Part shown: positions 1 through 8,933 of the stretch, in pieces | How the letters are laid out: each line of letters starts with the position of its first letter | Numbering within the stretch: the first letter of the stretch is position 1 | Source of the DNA: Candidatus Fermentibacterota bacterium | Lineage (GTDB): Bacteria; Fermentibacterota; Fermentibacteria; Fermentibacterales; JCC-6 | DNA: 64,000 nucleotides | Reading direction: 5' to 3' | NCBI GenBank assembly: GCA_014728175.1 | Contig: WJMA01000013.1 | Location: forward strand, 29,887 to 93,886 | Program-made: the position numbers and the translations under genes | The notes under the pieces: model-generated | What the model was told of the DNA's origin: nothing | Databases searched by the model: none | The model's input: only the letters and a program-made list of their open reading frames with translations

Positions 1-1
1 G

Positions 2-334
2 ATGCGCCTGGGTCTGTTCCCCGCCTGGCTGGTCATAGGCGGGCTGGCTCTCAACCTGATGGGTGACCCGTTCTCCTACCAAACGGTGCGGGTAGCCAGG
101 AACGCCCTTCTCTTTCTGCTGCTACCCTATACCGTAATAGGCGGGATCATCGCCAGGGATTATCTAAGACTATTCCCGGGGATTGCGCTGGGCTCGGTGT
201 TGCTGCTGGTACTGGCTCCCCCGGTTTTTTTGGGACTGGTCGCTCTGGCGGGTCTTCTGGATACATGGCTCGATTTCAGGAAGCGAATAGAAAACATAAA
301 GGAGAGGAGGAGGAATGAAGGTCCTCCTTACTAA
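2..334 (+). CDS. DUF2232 (YybS-like) membrane protein, C-terminal part
   Basis: The reading frame is open to the left edge, so this is probably the tail of a longer protein. It has three hydrophobic stretches (about residues 5-25, 33-52 and 58-88) and ends in a basic cytoplasmic tail rich in Arg, Lys and Glu. Family knowledge: DUF2232/YybS multi-span membrane proteins often sit immediately before rplI in the rpsF-rpsR operon, which is the arrangement here. Its last 20 bases overlap the rplI start, suggesting translational coupling. The function of the family is not established. The assignment rests mainly on membrane topology and position. Confidence 0.6.
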   Translation: MRLGLFPAWLVIGGLALNLMGDPFSYQTVRVARNALLFLLLPYTVIGGIIARDYLRLFPGIALGSVLLLVLAPPVFLGLVALAGLLDTWLDFRKRIENIKERRRNEGPPY

Positions 335-767
335 GGACGTCCCCCATCTGGGTCAGGCGGGGGAGGCGGTCGATGTCGCAGACGGATACGCCCGGAACTA
401 TCTTCTGCCCAAGAAGCTGGCCGTAAAGGCAACCAAGGCGGCGATGAGGATGGCCGAACAGTACCGTAAGAAGGCGGAGATGGCCGACCGCCTCTTGGTA
501 AGCGAGGCCGAGCAGACGGTGCAGAAGCTGGAGGGCCTGGAGATCGACATAACCGCTACCGCCGACGAGAACGGACATCTCTACGGAAGCGTCACCGAGA
601 AGGACATAGCCGAGGAGCTGGCGAAGCAGGACGTAGAGGTGGACCGCCGCCACGTGGAGATGGATCAGCATCTGAAGATGGTCGGAGAACACAAGGTCAC
701 CGTCAGGATGCATGACGACATCAAGGGCCAGGTCCTGGTCAGAATTCGGGCGGAAGGGGAGGGTTGA
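315..767 (+). CDS. rplI: 50S ribosomal protein L9
   Basis: Ribosomal protein bL9 binds 23S rRNA at the base of the L1 stalk. The N-terminal domain shows the family motif GYARNYLLPKKLA at about residues 24-36. A long charged connecting helix (about 41-75) and the C-terminal domain (to residue 150) follow. The length of 150 matches the family. The ATG follows a strong GGAGAGGAGGA ribosome binding site lying inside the end of the upstream membrane gene. The stop overlaps the TTG start of tsaD. Confidence 0.97.
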   Translation: MKVLLTKDVPHLGQAGEAVDVADGYARNYLLPKKLAVKATKAAMRMAEQYRKKAEMADRLLVSEAEQTVQKLEGLEIDITATADENGHLYGSVTEKDIAEELAKQDVEVDRRHVEMDQHLKMVGEHKVTVRMHDDIKGQVLVRIRAEGEG

Positions 768-1777
768 TCCTACTGGCCGTGGAGACGTCCTGCGACGATA
801 CCGCCCTGGCCGTTCTGGACGACTGGCGGGTCATCCACAGCGAGGTAGCAGGCCAGGACGCCCACCACCGACATGGGGGAGTGGTCCCGGAGATCGCCTC
901 CCGGCTCCACCTGGACGTCCTGCCCGGGATGGCCGACAGGGCTCTCGATTCCTCGGAAATTTCCCTTTCGGAGATCGACGCCCTGGCGGCAACCGCCGGC
1001 CCGGGCCTGATCGGGTCGCTTCTGGTCGGCCTGTCCTGGACGAAGTCGCTGGCCTGGGCGATGGACAAGCCGTTCCTGGCCGTCAACCATCTGGCCGCAC
1101 ACCTTTTCTCCTGCTACCGGGGGCCGGGCTCCATCGTATGGCCCGCGGTGGCGTTGGTGGCTTCGGGAGGGCATACGTGCACTTTCCTGATGGGTTCACC
1201 CTCAGATCTCAGGTTGCTGGGCTCGACCCGTGACGATGCGGCCGGGGAGACCTTCGACAAGATAGCCAAGCTCCTGGGGCTGGGCTTTCCGGGTGGCCCG
1301 GGGATAGAAAGGCTGGCCGAGAAGGGAGACCCGGATTCGATCGATCTTCCCTCTCCCCTGGGCGATCCCTCCGACCCGGACTTCAGCTTCAGCGGGCTGA
1401 AGACCGCCGCCCGGTTGCGGTGGGAAGCCGGGGTAAGCCCCGAGGACCTATGTGCTTCGCTGCAGAGGGTGATCACGGACTTGCTGGCCGAAAAGCTTCT
1501 CTACCAGGCCGAGCTCCACCAGGCGGATAGTGTGGTCGCCGGCGGTGGGGTGCTTGCCAACCGCCGGCTTAGAGAACTTCTCGAAGAACTTTGTGCCCGG
1601 CGGGGACTCAACCTCTATCTTCCCCCCCCGGCCATGACCACGGACAACGCGATCATGGTGGGCAGAGCCGCGTTGACAGCGCTTCACCACAAACCAGAAT
1701 CGAAGTCACCCATTTCCGTCAACGCCTTCGCCAGATGGACGGGCGAAGAGCTTTCCACGGTGGTAGGCCTTGACTGA
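764..1777 (+). CDS. tsaD: tRNA N6-adenosine threonylcarbamoyltransferase TsaD
   Basis: This is the Kae1/Qri7/YgjD family protein that transfers threonylcarbamoyl to A37 of ANN-decoding tRNAs, together with TsaB and TsaE. It has 337 residues, the normal length. Visible motifs are the N-terminal phosphate loop ETSCDDTALAV, the metal-binding HxxxH (H109 and H113 in VNHLAAHLFS) and a late Asp (about D294) in TTDNAIMVG. The start is a TTG that shares bases with the rplI stop (TTGA), downstream of a purine-rich GGAAGGGGAGGG. The next gene is acpS. Confidence 0.96.
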   Translation: MILLAVETSCDDTALAVLDDWRVIHSEVAGQDAHHRHGGVVPEIASRLHLDVLPGMADRALDSSEISLSEIDALAATAGPGLIGSLLVGLSWTKSLAWAMDKPFLAVNHLAAHLFSCYRGPGSIVWPAVALVASGGHTCTFLMGSPSDLRLLGSTRDDAAGETFDKIAKLLGLGFPGGPGIERLAEKGDPDSIDLPSPLGDPSDPDFSFSGLKTAARLRWEAGVSPEDLCASLQRVITDLLAEKLLYQAELHQADSVVAGGGVLANRRLRELLEELCARRGLNLYLPPPAMTTDNAIMVGRAALTALHHKPESKSPISVNAFARWTGEELSTVVGLD

Positions 1778-1802
1778 GCGGCCGCTCCGGAAGATAAGCC
1801 GT

Positions 1803-2165
1803 ATGCTCAGCCCCGGAGTAGACCTGGTGGACATCGACAGGTTTTCCAGGTCCATCGAGTCCTACGGCCGAAGGCTACTGCGGCGTCTGTTTACGGACAG
1901 CGAGCTCCGTACGGAGCCGGACCCACAACTACTTGCCGCGGGCTTCGCGGCCAAGGAAGCCTTGCTCAAGGCCCTGGGAAGCGGCCTGTCCAAAGGTGCA
2001 TCCTGGCATGATCTCAGGACCCTGGGGCCACGGGGAATATTGAGAAGACCCCGAATCATGGGAAGAACAGGGCAACTGCTGGGTACCGGCATTCCCAGTG
2101 TTAGCTGCAGCTGTGAAGCCGGAACATGCCTGGCACTCGCCATCATCGAAAGGAAACCGGAATGA
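1803..2165 (+). CDS. acpS: holo-[acyl-carrier-protein] synthase
   Basis: AcpS moves 4'-phosphopantetheine from CoA to acyl carrier protein. The N-terminus PGVDLVDIDRF carries the conserved Mg-binding Asp motif, and FAAKEALLKALGSG is the second family motif (about residues 50-63). I chose the ATG at 1803 because it gives 120 residues and an N-terminus of family type. An in-frame TTG at 1770 would add 11 residues and overlap tsaD. The stop overlaps the nnr ATG (ATGA). An acpS-nnr pairing is common in bacteria. Confidence 0.93.
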   Translation: MLSPGVDLVDIDRFSRSIESYGRRLLRRLFTDSELRTEPDPQLLAAGFAAKEALLKALGSGLSKGASWHDLRTLGPRGILRRPRIMGRTGQLLGTGIPSVSCSCEAGTCLALAIIERKPE

Positions 2166-3727
2166 GCTATTGGGTCACTCCCGAGGAAATGGCGGGTTAC
2201 GACCGTCAGACCATCGCTCGAGGTACCCCGGGAGATGTGCTGATGGAGCGAGCCGGGAGCTTCGCCGCCCGCATCGCCATCAGGATGCTGGACCCCTCCG
2301 CGGGTTACGTCGAGGTCTGGGTGGGACCCGGCAACAACGGCGGTGACGGATTGGTCCTGGCGCGCCACATGGAAATGTCCGGCTACGATGTCAGGGTGGT
2401 GCTGGCCGTAGAGAACGAATCCAAGATTTCCGAGAATTGCCTGCGGAACCTCAACCGATTCGTGGAGGCTGGAGGAGACACCATAGGAAGCAGCCGGATA
2501 GAGGAGCTGGAGGAGACCCCTCCGGCCCTGTGCGTGGACGCCCTTCTGGGAACCGGCTTTCACGGCAGGCTCAAAGGCAGGATAGCGGCCTGCGTGGAGG
2601 TGCTCAGGCAGCGCAACTGCCCCGTGCTGGCCATAGACACCCCCACCGGGGTGAGTGGGGAGACGGGCGAGGCCGACCCCATGACCCCCGGGGCATCGGT
2701 CACCGTGACCTTCGCCGCGCCCAAGATAGGCCTGCTGCTTCCTCCCGGGTGCGGCTACGCCGGAGCGGTGATAGTCGCCCCCATAGGAATTACCGTTCCC
2801 GGCTCCCCGGATCGAGCGGTGCTCGACGTTTCCGCCGCCTCCGAGCTTCTACCTTCGCGACCGGCATCCAGTCACAAGGGAACGTTCGGAAAGGTCCTCC
2901 TTTTGGGGGGCTCGGAAATGATGCCCGGCGCTCCCCAGCTAATGACCCTGGGAGCTCTCAGAACCGGAGTGGGTCTGGTAACTCTCTACGTACCCTACCC
3001 GGTCTCACCTTCGGTCTCGGGCAACATCCCCGAGGCTCTGAGCCACTACTTCATTCCCGGAGACGTCACCAGCCTTCCCGACCCGACGCCCTACGACGCG
3101 GCGGCCGTGGGCCCCGGGCTGGGGAACTCCGACGAGACCTGGCGCGTGGTCCGCCATGTCCTGGGCAACTGGAACCTTCCGCTGGTTCTGGACGCTGACG
3201 CTCTCAACGTTCTCTCCGGAAAAACGGAGATGGTGAAGCAGTACCAGGCCCCCATTCTCCTGACTCCGCACCCCGGGGAGCTGGGACGTCTGTGCGAAGA
3301 CGACTCGGTGACCGGCATGGAGCCCCGGGAGCGTTGGCAGGTTGCCAGAAGGCTGGCCAACAGCGTAGGCGCTTCGGTCCTGCTGAAGGGACGCCCCACG
3401 GTGGTCATCTCCCCCCGGGGAGCGATGACCCTGATACCCACCGGCAACCCGGGGTTGGCCACTGGGGGAAGTGGGGACGTGCTTACCGGAATGGCGGGAT
3501 CTTTTCTCGCCCAGGGGTTGTCGGCGGAGAAGGCGGGAGTGATCTCCGCCTTTCTTCACGGTTTGTCGGCGGACATACTGGCGACCGAGACTTCGGAGAG
3601 GGCAATTCTTCCTTCCGACGTGGCGGCAACCATGGGGCGCACGCTGATGTTCGTGGAAACCACCAGGGAACAGAACCTGCTGCGGCTGGAAGGGAGTTGG
3701 AATGACAGGCTCTGGAATATCCCGTGA
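2162..3727 (+). CDS. nnr: bifunctional NAD(P)H-hydrate epimerase / ADP-dependent dehydratase
   Basis: This enzyme repairs hydrated NADH and NADPH. The N-terminal YjeF_N epimerase domain (about residues 1-215) shows GPGNNGGDGLVLARH at 56-70. The C-terminal ribokinase-like dehydratase domain (about 235-515) shows HKGTFGKVLLLGG, PHPGELGRL and the catalytic loop TGGSGDVLTGMAGS near residues 435-448. At 521 residues it is a full-length fusion. The ATG at 2162 overlaps the acpS stop, so an upstream in-frame ATG at 2126 is not needed. Its end overlaps the next gene by 26 bases. Confidence 0.95.
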   Translation: MSYWVTPEEMAGYDRQTIARGTPGDVLMERAGSFAARIAIRMLDPSAGYVEVWVGPGNNGGDGLVLARHMEMSGYDVRVVLAVENESKISENCLRNLNRFVEAGGDTIGSSRIEELEETPPALCVDALLGTGFHGRLKGRIAACVEVLRQRNCPVLAIDTPTGVSGETGEADPMTPGASVTVTFAAPKIGLLLPPGCGYAGAVIVAPIGITVPGSPDRAVLDVSAASELLPSRPASSHKGTFGKVLLLGGSEMMPGAPQLMTLGALRTGVGLVTLYVPYPVSPSVSGNIPEALSHYFIPGDVTSLPDPTPYDAAAVGPGLGNSDETWRVVRHVLGNWNLPLVLDADALNVLSGKTEMVKQYQAPILLTPHPGELGRLCEDDSVTGMEPRERWQVARRLANSVGASVLLKGRPTVVISPRGAMTLIPTGNPGLATGGSGDVLTGMAGSFLAQGLSAEKAGVISAFLHGLSADILATETSERAILPSDVAATMGRTLMFVETTREQNLLRLEGSWNDRLWNIP

Positions 3728-4268
3728 GAAAGCGGTCGAACTACTGGAAGATAAAGTACCCACGGTCAACCTGCGCAAGCATTGCCTGGCTACCGAAGCG
3801 ATTATGAGGGCCCTGGCCCGCAGGCTCGGCGAGGACGAGGAGCTCTGGGGTATCACCGGTTTGCTGCACGATCTGGACTACGAGACAACCTCCGACCGGC
3901 CCGACAGACACGGCCTGGCTGCGGCCGAGATGCTCAGGGACCGGCTCCCGGAGGAATCCCTTCACGCCATCAAGGCTCACAACGCCGAGCACACCGGCGT
4001 GGAAAGGTCCTCCAAGCTCGATCATCTTCTGGCCGCCTCGGAATCCCTTACCGGTCTGATAGTTGCCACCGCCCTGGTCTACCCGGGCAAGAAGCTGGAA
4101 CCGGTAAAGGTGAGATCGATTACCAAGCGGATGGGCAAATCGGGGTTTGCGCGCTCGGTCAACCGTGATAACATTAGGGAATGCGTCGAGGGAGGGTTCG
4201 ACCTGCAAGAGTTCGTGGGGATCTCTCTGGACGCCATGAAAGGTATATCCGAGCAACTCGGACTATGA
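3702..4268 (+). CDS. HD-domain phosphohydrolase-like protein
   Basis: The 188-residue protein has the HD superfamily pattern: H27 in LRKHCLATE, the HD doublet H56-D57 in GLLHDLDYE, and further His near 70 and 93 in RHGLAAAEM and KAHNAEHTG. Such proteins are metal-dependent phosphohydrolases acting on nucleotides or related phosphoesters. The substrate cannot be told from sequence. It starts inside the end of nnr, so it is probably cotranscribed with the tsaD-acpS-nnr run. No membrane segment or partner domain is visible. Confidence 0.85.
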   Translation: MTGSGISREKAVELLEDKVPTVNLRKHCLATEAIMRALARRLGEDEELWGITGLLHDLDYETTSDRPDRHGLAAAEMLRDRLPEESLHAIKAHNAEHTGVERSSKLDHLLAASESLTGLIVATALVYPGKKLEPVKVRSITKRMGKSGFARSVNRDNIRECVEGGFDLQEFVGISLDAMKGISEQLGL

Positions 4269-4293
4269 AGCAGTACAAGCAACGGAAGGGCCG

Positions 4294-5430
4294 GTGAGCA
4301 CCGTGAAGACCGTCAAGGATCGCCTTGGGGACCTCAACCTGCAGATATCTCTGAACTGCTTCGACCGTAGTCCGAGCAGATACGCCACTTACGAGACGGG
4401 GGAGGAACCTTCCACCCTCAGCCAGAGGGTGAAGTCCGCCGGTAGAGTCAGGGAGCTCACCGGCAGATGTTCCCGGCTGACCCTGAGGGCGCCGTCGGAC
4501 GTGGCGCGTAAGAGCGATGCCGAGAAGGCCAGGGAGATGCTCGAGGAATACGGGCTGACTCCGGCCTTCATGCACGCCGACCTGCATCTGCCCCAGAAAA
4601 AGGGTCTCCTCGACCACCGTCTGATGTACGGGGCTCTCAGCTCCCCCAGCGCCGAGATAAGGGTTGAATGCATCAACTACGCCGCCGCCATGATGGACCT
4701 GATGAGAGCGCTGGGCTGCCGAACCTACGCCATCTGGATCCCCGATGGTACGGATACCCCGGGTCAGAACAGCATTCCGGTTATGATGGAGCGCATTCTG
4801 AACGGCCTGGGGCAGATCGGACTGAAACTCAGGAAGAGCGAGAACCTGATCCTGGAGTTCAGGCCCTTCGATCCATACTACTGCTGCACGGCCGTCCCCG
4901 ACTGGGGAACCGCGGCCTGGCTGTGCAGAGAGACCGACCCCTCCTACAAGGTGCTTCTGGACTCCGCCTGCCTGCTTCCCGGCGAGAGCCTGGACAGCGT
5001 AGTCACCGCCATGCTGCACATGGATATTCTTGGTTGTATTCGCCTCTCGGACAACAGATTATCCCAGGGTAACCTTCCCCCCGGCTCCCTGAACGCAGGC
5101 CGGCTCTTCCAGTTCTTCCTCAACCTGCTGCAGGCCGAGAGCAACGGGTTGTGTAAGATTCCCGACCTGGTCCTGGAGATAGGAACCTCCACCCGGGTGG
5201 CCAGCCCCTTCGAGCGGGTGCTTTACAGCATAGAGAACATCGAGATGGCCTTTGCCAGGGCGCTCCTGGTCAACCCCGACGAGCTCTCCGAGGTTCAGAG
5301 CTACCCCGATCCGGTCAAGGCGGACCGATTGCTCAACGACGCGTTCATGGCCGACGTCCGGCCAGTGATAAGGGCCTGGCGGGAAGAGCACGAACTTCCC
5401 CCGGACCCGCTGGAGGAGTACAGGAAGTAG
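4294..5430 (+). CDS. sugar-isomerase-fold (RhaI-like TIM barrel) protein with altered metal ligands
   Basis: The 378-residue protein resembles the Pseudomonas-type L-rhamnose isomerase family. Landmarks are IWIPDGTDTPGQ (about 148-158), LILEFRPFDP (185-194), DWGTA (203-207), VLLDSACLLPG (220-230) and GCIRLSDNRLSQGNL (247-261). Compared from memory with the P. stutzeri enzyme, E188 and D223 keep two metal ligands. Positions for the other ligands appear as C226, R250, Q258 and N260 instead of His, His, Asp, Asp. It may therefore be a non-isomerase or a pseudo-enzyme. The GTG start follows GGAAGGG. It is the last gene of the rightward run and converges on iorB. Confidence 0.65.
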   Translation: MSTVKTVKDRLGDLNLQISLNCFDRSPSRYATYETGEEPSTLSQRVKSAGRVRELTGRCSRLTLRAPSDVARKSDAEKAREMLEEYGLTPAFMHADLHLPQKKGLLDHRLMYGALSSPSAEIRVECINYAAAMMDLMRALGCRTYAIWIPDGTDTPGQNSIPVMMERILNGLGQIGLKLRKSENLILEFRPFDPYYCCTAVPDWGTAAWLCRETDPSYKVLLDSACLLPGESLDSVVTAMLHMDILGCIRLSDNRLSQGNLPPGSLNAGRLFQFFLNLLQAESNGLCKIPDLVLEIGTSTRVASPFERVLYSIENIEMAFARALLVNPDELSEVQSYPDPVKADRLLNDAFMADVRPVIRAWREEHELPPDPLEEYRK

Positions 5431-5451
5431 GCTTCGGCCGTCTCTACCAGC

Positions 5452-6036
5452 CTACCCCAGCAGAGAACGTCCCTTCTCGAAAGCCTCCATGTTGACCTTC
5501 AGCGCCTTGGGGGGGACCCTTTGCTCCACCGCCTCTTTCCAGTACTCCGGCCCCAGAGGTAGAATCACCGAGGCCGCCCCCAGCATCACGGTGTTCACCA
5601 CCCGCACGTTTCCCAGCCCCCTGGCGATCTCGTAGGCCGGAATCACGTCGTAGGGCACGTCTCGGGCATTCAGCGCGGCTTCTACGTCCGGATACTCCGC
5701 GTCACCCACGTTAACGGTAAGCGGATTTATGCGTATGTCGCTCATCAGCATCCTGCCGCCGGGAGCCAGGTACGGAAGCCATCTCAACGCTTCCAGTTTC
5801 TCCATGGAGAGAACGAGGTCGGACCGGCCGAGCTCTATCAGGGGACTGTACACCTTGGACCCGAAACGGACATGACTGGTGACGCTGCCCCCTCTCTGAG
5901 CCATTCCGTGTACCTCGCTCTTCTTCACATCCAGCCCGGCGCTCTGGGCCGCGGCGCTAACCACCTCGCTGGCCAGCAGTATTCCCTGTCCGCCAGTACC
6001 GCAGATGAAGACGTTGGTAAGTTCCATCCCGTCCAT
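5452..6036 (-). CDS. iorB: indolepyruvate:ferredoxin oxidoreductase, beta subunit
   Basis: This is the gamma/beta-type subunit of a 2-oxoacid:ferredoxin oxidoreductase that decarboxylates aryl pyruvates to acyl-CoA and reduces ferredoxin. The N-terminal GTGGQGILLASEVV is the family nucleotide-binding-like loop, and KKSEVHGMAQRGGSV (about 38-52) is a strong IorB signature. The 194 residues match the family. The ATG follows GGAGGG with 8-base spacing. It lies 1 base beyond the iorA stop and is the last gene of the ptb-buk-iorA-iorB operon. Confidence 0.93.
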   Translation of the reverse strand: MDGMELTNVFICGTGGQGILLASEVVSAAAQSAGLDVKKSEVHGMAQRGGSVTSHVRFGSKVYSPLIELGRSDLVLSMEKLEALRWLPYLAPGGRMLMSDIRINPLTVNVGDAEYPDVEAALNARDVPYDVIPAYEIARGLGNVRVVNTVMLGAASVILPLGPEYWKEAVEQRVPPKALKVNMEAFEKGRSLLG

Positions 6037-6037
6037 G

Positions 6038-7819
6038 TCAGATACCCTCCATGTCCTTAGACAGAGCTCCGGTTGGACAGACCTGTACGCAGAGGTCGCA
6101 ATTCGGCCAGCACAACATGGGATCTATCGAGGGCAGGTCATCCTCGAAGCTTATAGCTGGACATCCCAAATTCATGCAGATCCTGCAGCCCACGCACTGG
6201 TCGGCATCCAGCTCGGCATAAGCCGGTCTGGAAGGTCTGTAGGTCATGATGCAGGGTCTGCGGGTTATTACGACCGAGAGCTCCTCTCTCTCCATCTCCT
6301 CCCGCAGAACCTTCTCCATCTCCTCCAGGTCGTGGGGGTCAACCACTCTCACCGCCTTGGCCCCGCATGCCAGGCACAGAGCCTCCAGATCCAGCTTGGG
6401 CGCCGGCTCTCCCCGCAGGTTCTTGCCGGTGGTGGGGTTCTCCTGGCCTCCGGTCATAGCGGTCATGCTGTTGTCCATTATCATCACCGTTCCGGTAGAT
6501 CCGTTGTAGGCCATGTCCACCAGCCCGGTGATGCCGGAATGTACGAAAGTAGACTCCCCGATGGCCGCCACCAGATTGCCCATCCCCTCTCTGCCTACGG
6601 CCTTCTCTATCCCACTGAGGACCCCTATGGCCGCGCCCATGCAGATGGTGGTCTCCAGGGCGTTGTGGGGAGGCATCAGGCCCAGGGTGTAACAACCGAT
6701 GTCCCCGGTGGAGCTTCCGCTCAGCTTGCTCAGCGCGTAGAACGCTCCCCGGTGGGGACAGCCGGGGCATAGGGCGGGAGGACGGAGGGGCGTCTTTACC
6801 TTCTCGAAGGGCGGCTGTCGTACCGTATCCGGTCTTATCGCCTCCCGGACCGTCTCCGGATTGAGTTCCCCCTCCAGGGGTACCCGAGACTTTCCCTGGG
6901 CATCGACCAGGAACCTGGCCCTTACCTGCTCTTCCAGGAAGGGATCGCCCTCCTCGACGAATCTCACCTCATCCACCCCGGAGATGAACCTTTCGATCAG
7001 GTCCCAGGGCAGAGGATTGGTCAGCCCCAGCTTCAGGATGCTGGCCTCGGGGTACACCTCTTTGGCGTACTGGTAGGAAACGCCGCTGGTTATTATCCCC
7101 AGCGAGGAGTCACCTTCCTCTATCCTGTTGTACGCGTAGGCCGCTCCGAACTCGGACAGCTCCAGCAGCCTTTTCTCCACCCGGGAGTGCATCAGCCGGG
7201 CGTGGGCGGGAATGGGAACCCGCTTGCGGATGTCCGCCTGGTATCCTTTCACCTCCACTTCCTCGCGCGGCCCTACGTCCACCAGGCTTTTGGAGTGGCT
7301 GATCCTGGTGGTCAGCCGAAGCAACACCGGCGTATCGAATCTCTCCGATATGGAAAGTGCTTCGCCCACCATGTCCTTGGCCTCCTGGCTGTCCGACGGC
7401 TCCAGCATCGCCACCTTGGAGGCCTTGGCCATGAGCCTGTTGTCCTGCTCGTTCTGTGAGGAGTGCATGCCGGGGTCGTCCGCCGAGACCACGACTATTC
7501 CTCCCGTAGCTCCTATGTAGCTGAGCGTGAAGAGGGGATCGGCAGCCACGTTCAGGCCGACGTGCTTCATCGCGGTAAGCACCCTGGCCCCGGCGAAGGA
7601 GGCTCCGGCTATGGTCTCCATGCCCACTTTCTCGTTCGGAGCCCACTGGGCGTCTATCTCCGCGTAATGCTTCCCCACGGCTTCCAGGATCTCCGTAGAC
7701 GGGGTACCCGGGTAGGCCGCCGCGAAGTGAACGCCGCTCTCCCAGGCCCCCCTGGCCACCGCCTCGTTGCCCGACAGGAACAGCGTTCCCGAGACGACTT
7801 CGTTCAGGGACCTGCTCAT
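6038..7819 (-). CDS. iorA: indolepyruvate:ferredoxin oxidoreductase, alpha subunit
   Basis: This is the catalytic thiamine-diphosphate subunit. The N-terminal pyrimidine domain has YPGTPSTEILEA. The central region has CPGCPHRG, and the TPP/Mg site follows at GDIGCYTLG and MIMDNSMTAMTGGQ. The C-terminus is a ferredoxin domain with CVGCRICMNLGCP and CWPNCDLCVQVCP, ligands for two 4Fe-4S clusters. The second motif begins C-x3-C rather than C-x2-C. I prefer the ATG at 7819, with an AAGAAGG site upstream, over an in-frame GTG at 7828. With IorB it should make arylacetyl-CoA or related acyl-CoA plus reduced ferredoxin. Confidence 0.94.
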   Translation of the reverse strand: MSRSLNEVVSGTLFLSGNEAVARGAWESGVHFAAAYPGTPSTEILEAVGKHYAEIDAQWAPNEKVGMETIAGASFAGARVLTAMKHVGLNVAADPLFTLSYIGATGGIVVVSADDPGMHSSQNEQDNRLMAKASKVAMLEPSDSQEAKDMVGEALSISERFDTPVLLRLTTRISHSKSLVDVGPREEVEVKGYQADIRKRVPIPAHARLMHSRVEKRLLELSEFGAAYAYNRIEEGDSSLGIITSGVSYQYAKEVYPEASILKLGLTNPLPWDLIERFISGVDEVRFVEEGDPFLEEQVRARFLVDAQGKSRVPLEGELNPETVREAIRPDTVRQPPFEKVKTPLRPPALCPGCPHRGAFYALSKLSGSSTGDIGCYTLGLMPPHNALETTICMGAAIGVLSGIEKAVGREGMGNLVAAIGESTFVHSGITGLVDMAYNGSTGTVMIMDNSMTAMTGGQENPTTGKNLRGEPAPKLDLEALCLACGAKAVRVVDPHDLEEMEKVLREEMEREELSVVITRRPCIMTYRPSRPAYAELDADQCVGCRICMNLGCPAISFEDDLPSIDPMLCWPNCDLCVQVCPTGALSKDMEGI

Positions 7820-7853
7820 CAATGTCACCTTCTTTCCAAAGAGGGTGGGCCCT

Positions 7854-8933
7854 TCAGGAGTAGACCTTCTCCTGCTCCACGGAGTCGAACACCCTGAGCA
7901 CGCCCCTCACCAGGGCCTCGAGCTCACACTCACCGGGAAACACCAGCACCCGGCCCATGAACTCGACGCCTTTACTTATCCTCTCCACCATCCATTCGTC
8001 GTGAGCCACGCCTCCGGTTATTACGAGGCAGTCCACCTCTCCGTCCAGGGCGGCGGCCATCGCTCCGGCCTCCTTGATTATCTGGTAGGCCATGGCCCTC
8101 AATGCCAGGTCGGCCTCGCGGTCCCCCTTCCGGGCCCGTTCCCGCGCCTCTCCCACGTGGTCGGTGCCCGTGTAGGCCTTCAGACCGCCTTCCTTGAGGA
8201 ACATCTTCTTCAGCTGCCCCGGGTCGTACTCGCCGCCGCAGCATAGCTTCATCAACCCGGTGGTGGGGAGCGATCCCACCCTCTGGGGGCTGAAGGGTCC
8301 CCCGTCGTTGGCATTGTTGGTGTCTATCATCCTGCCTTTGCAAATGGCGTTAACCGATATGCCACTGCCCAGGTGCAGGACCACCATGTTCGTATCGTCG
8401 AGATTCTTTCCCAGATCCTCCGTGGCCTTGTAGGCCACCATCCTGATATTCAATGCGTGGCTCAGACTGATTCGTGGAAGCAGTGGATGCCCGGACAGCC
8501 GGGCCTCGTCTATCATCTCGTCTACCGAAACCGGATCCACGAAGAAACTCGGCTTTCCGTGGGGCTCGGCCAGGGCGTAGGCCAGGGGAGCTCCCAGATT
8601 CGAGGGATGGTCCGCCTGTAGGGTCGAGCCGTCGCGAATGTCTGCCAGAAGCTTCTCGTTCACTCTGTAGGTGCCGCTCTGCAACGACTTGAAGGTTCCT
8701 CCCCTCCCCACCACCGCTGCCATCCGGTCCACCGAGTAGTTCCTGCTCTTCAGCTCGCGTTCCACCACCTGCCGGCGAAAGTCCAGCTGGTCCAGGGTGA
8801 AGTCGAAGGCCTCGAGCTCTTCGGCGGTATGCCTCACCACCTCCGCGAAAACCTCCTCGGTCTCCCGATAGACCCCCAGCTTGGTGGAGGTTCCACCCGG
8901 ATTGACGGCCAGAATCAGCCTGTCCTCAGACAT
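7854..8933 (-). CDS. buk: butyrate kinase family acyl-phosphate kinase
   Basis: This ASKHA-fold acetokinase-family enzyme makes ATP from butyryl- or another acyl-phosphate. Motifs are NPGGTSTKLGVY near the N-terminus, SLSHALNIRMVA, LHLGSGISVNA and GSLPTTGLMKLCC, followed by ITGGVAHDEWM near residue 305. The 359 residues match butyrate kinase and are shorter than acetate kinase. The start overlaps the ptb end by 8 bases. Next to iorAB, its true substrate may be an aryl- or branched acyl-phosphate; that is inference. Confidence 0.93.
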   Translation of the reverse strand: MSEDRLILAVNPGGTSTKLGVYRETEEVFAEVVRHTAEELEAFDFTLDQLDFRRQVVERELKSRNYSVDRMAAVVGRGGTFKSLQSGTYRVNEKLLADIRDGSTLQADHPSNLGAPLAYALAEPHGKPSFFVDPVSVDEMIDEARLSGHPLLPRISLSHALNIRMVAYKATEDLGKNLDDTNMVVLHLGSGISVNAICKGRMIDTNNANDGGPFSPQRVGSLPTTGLMKLCCGGEYDPGQLKKMFLKEGGLKAYTGTDHVGEARERARKGDREADLALRAMAYQIIKEAGAMAAALDGEVDCLVITGGVAHDEWMVERISKGVEFMGRVLVFPGECELEALVRGVLRVFDSVEQEKVYS

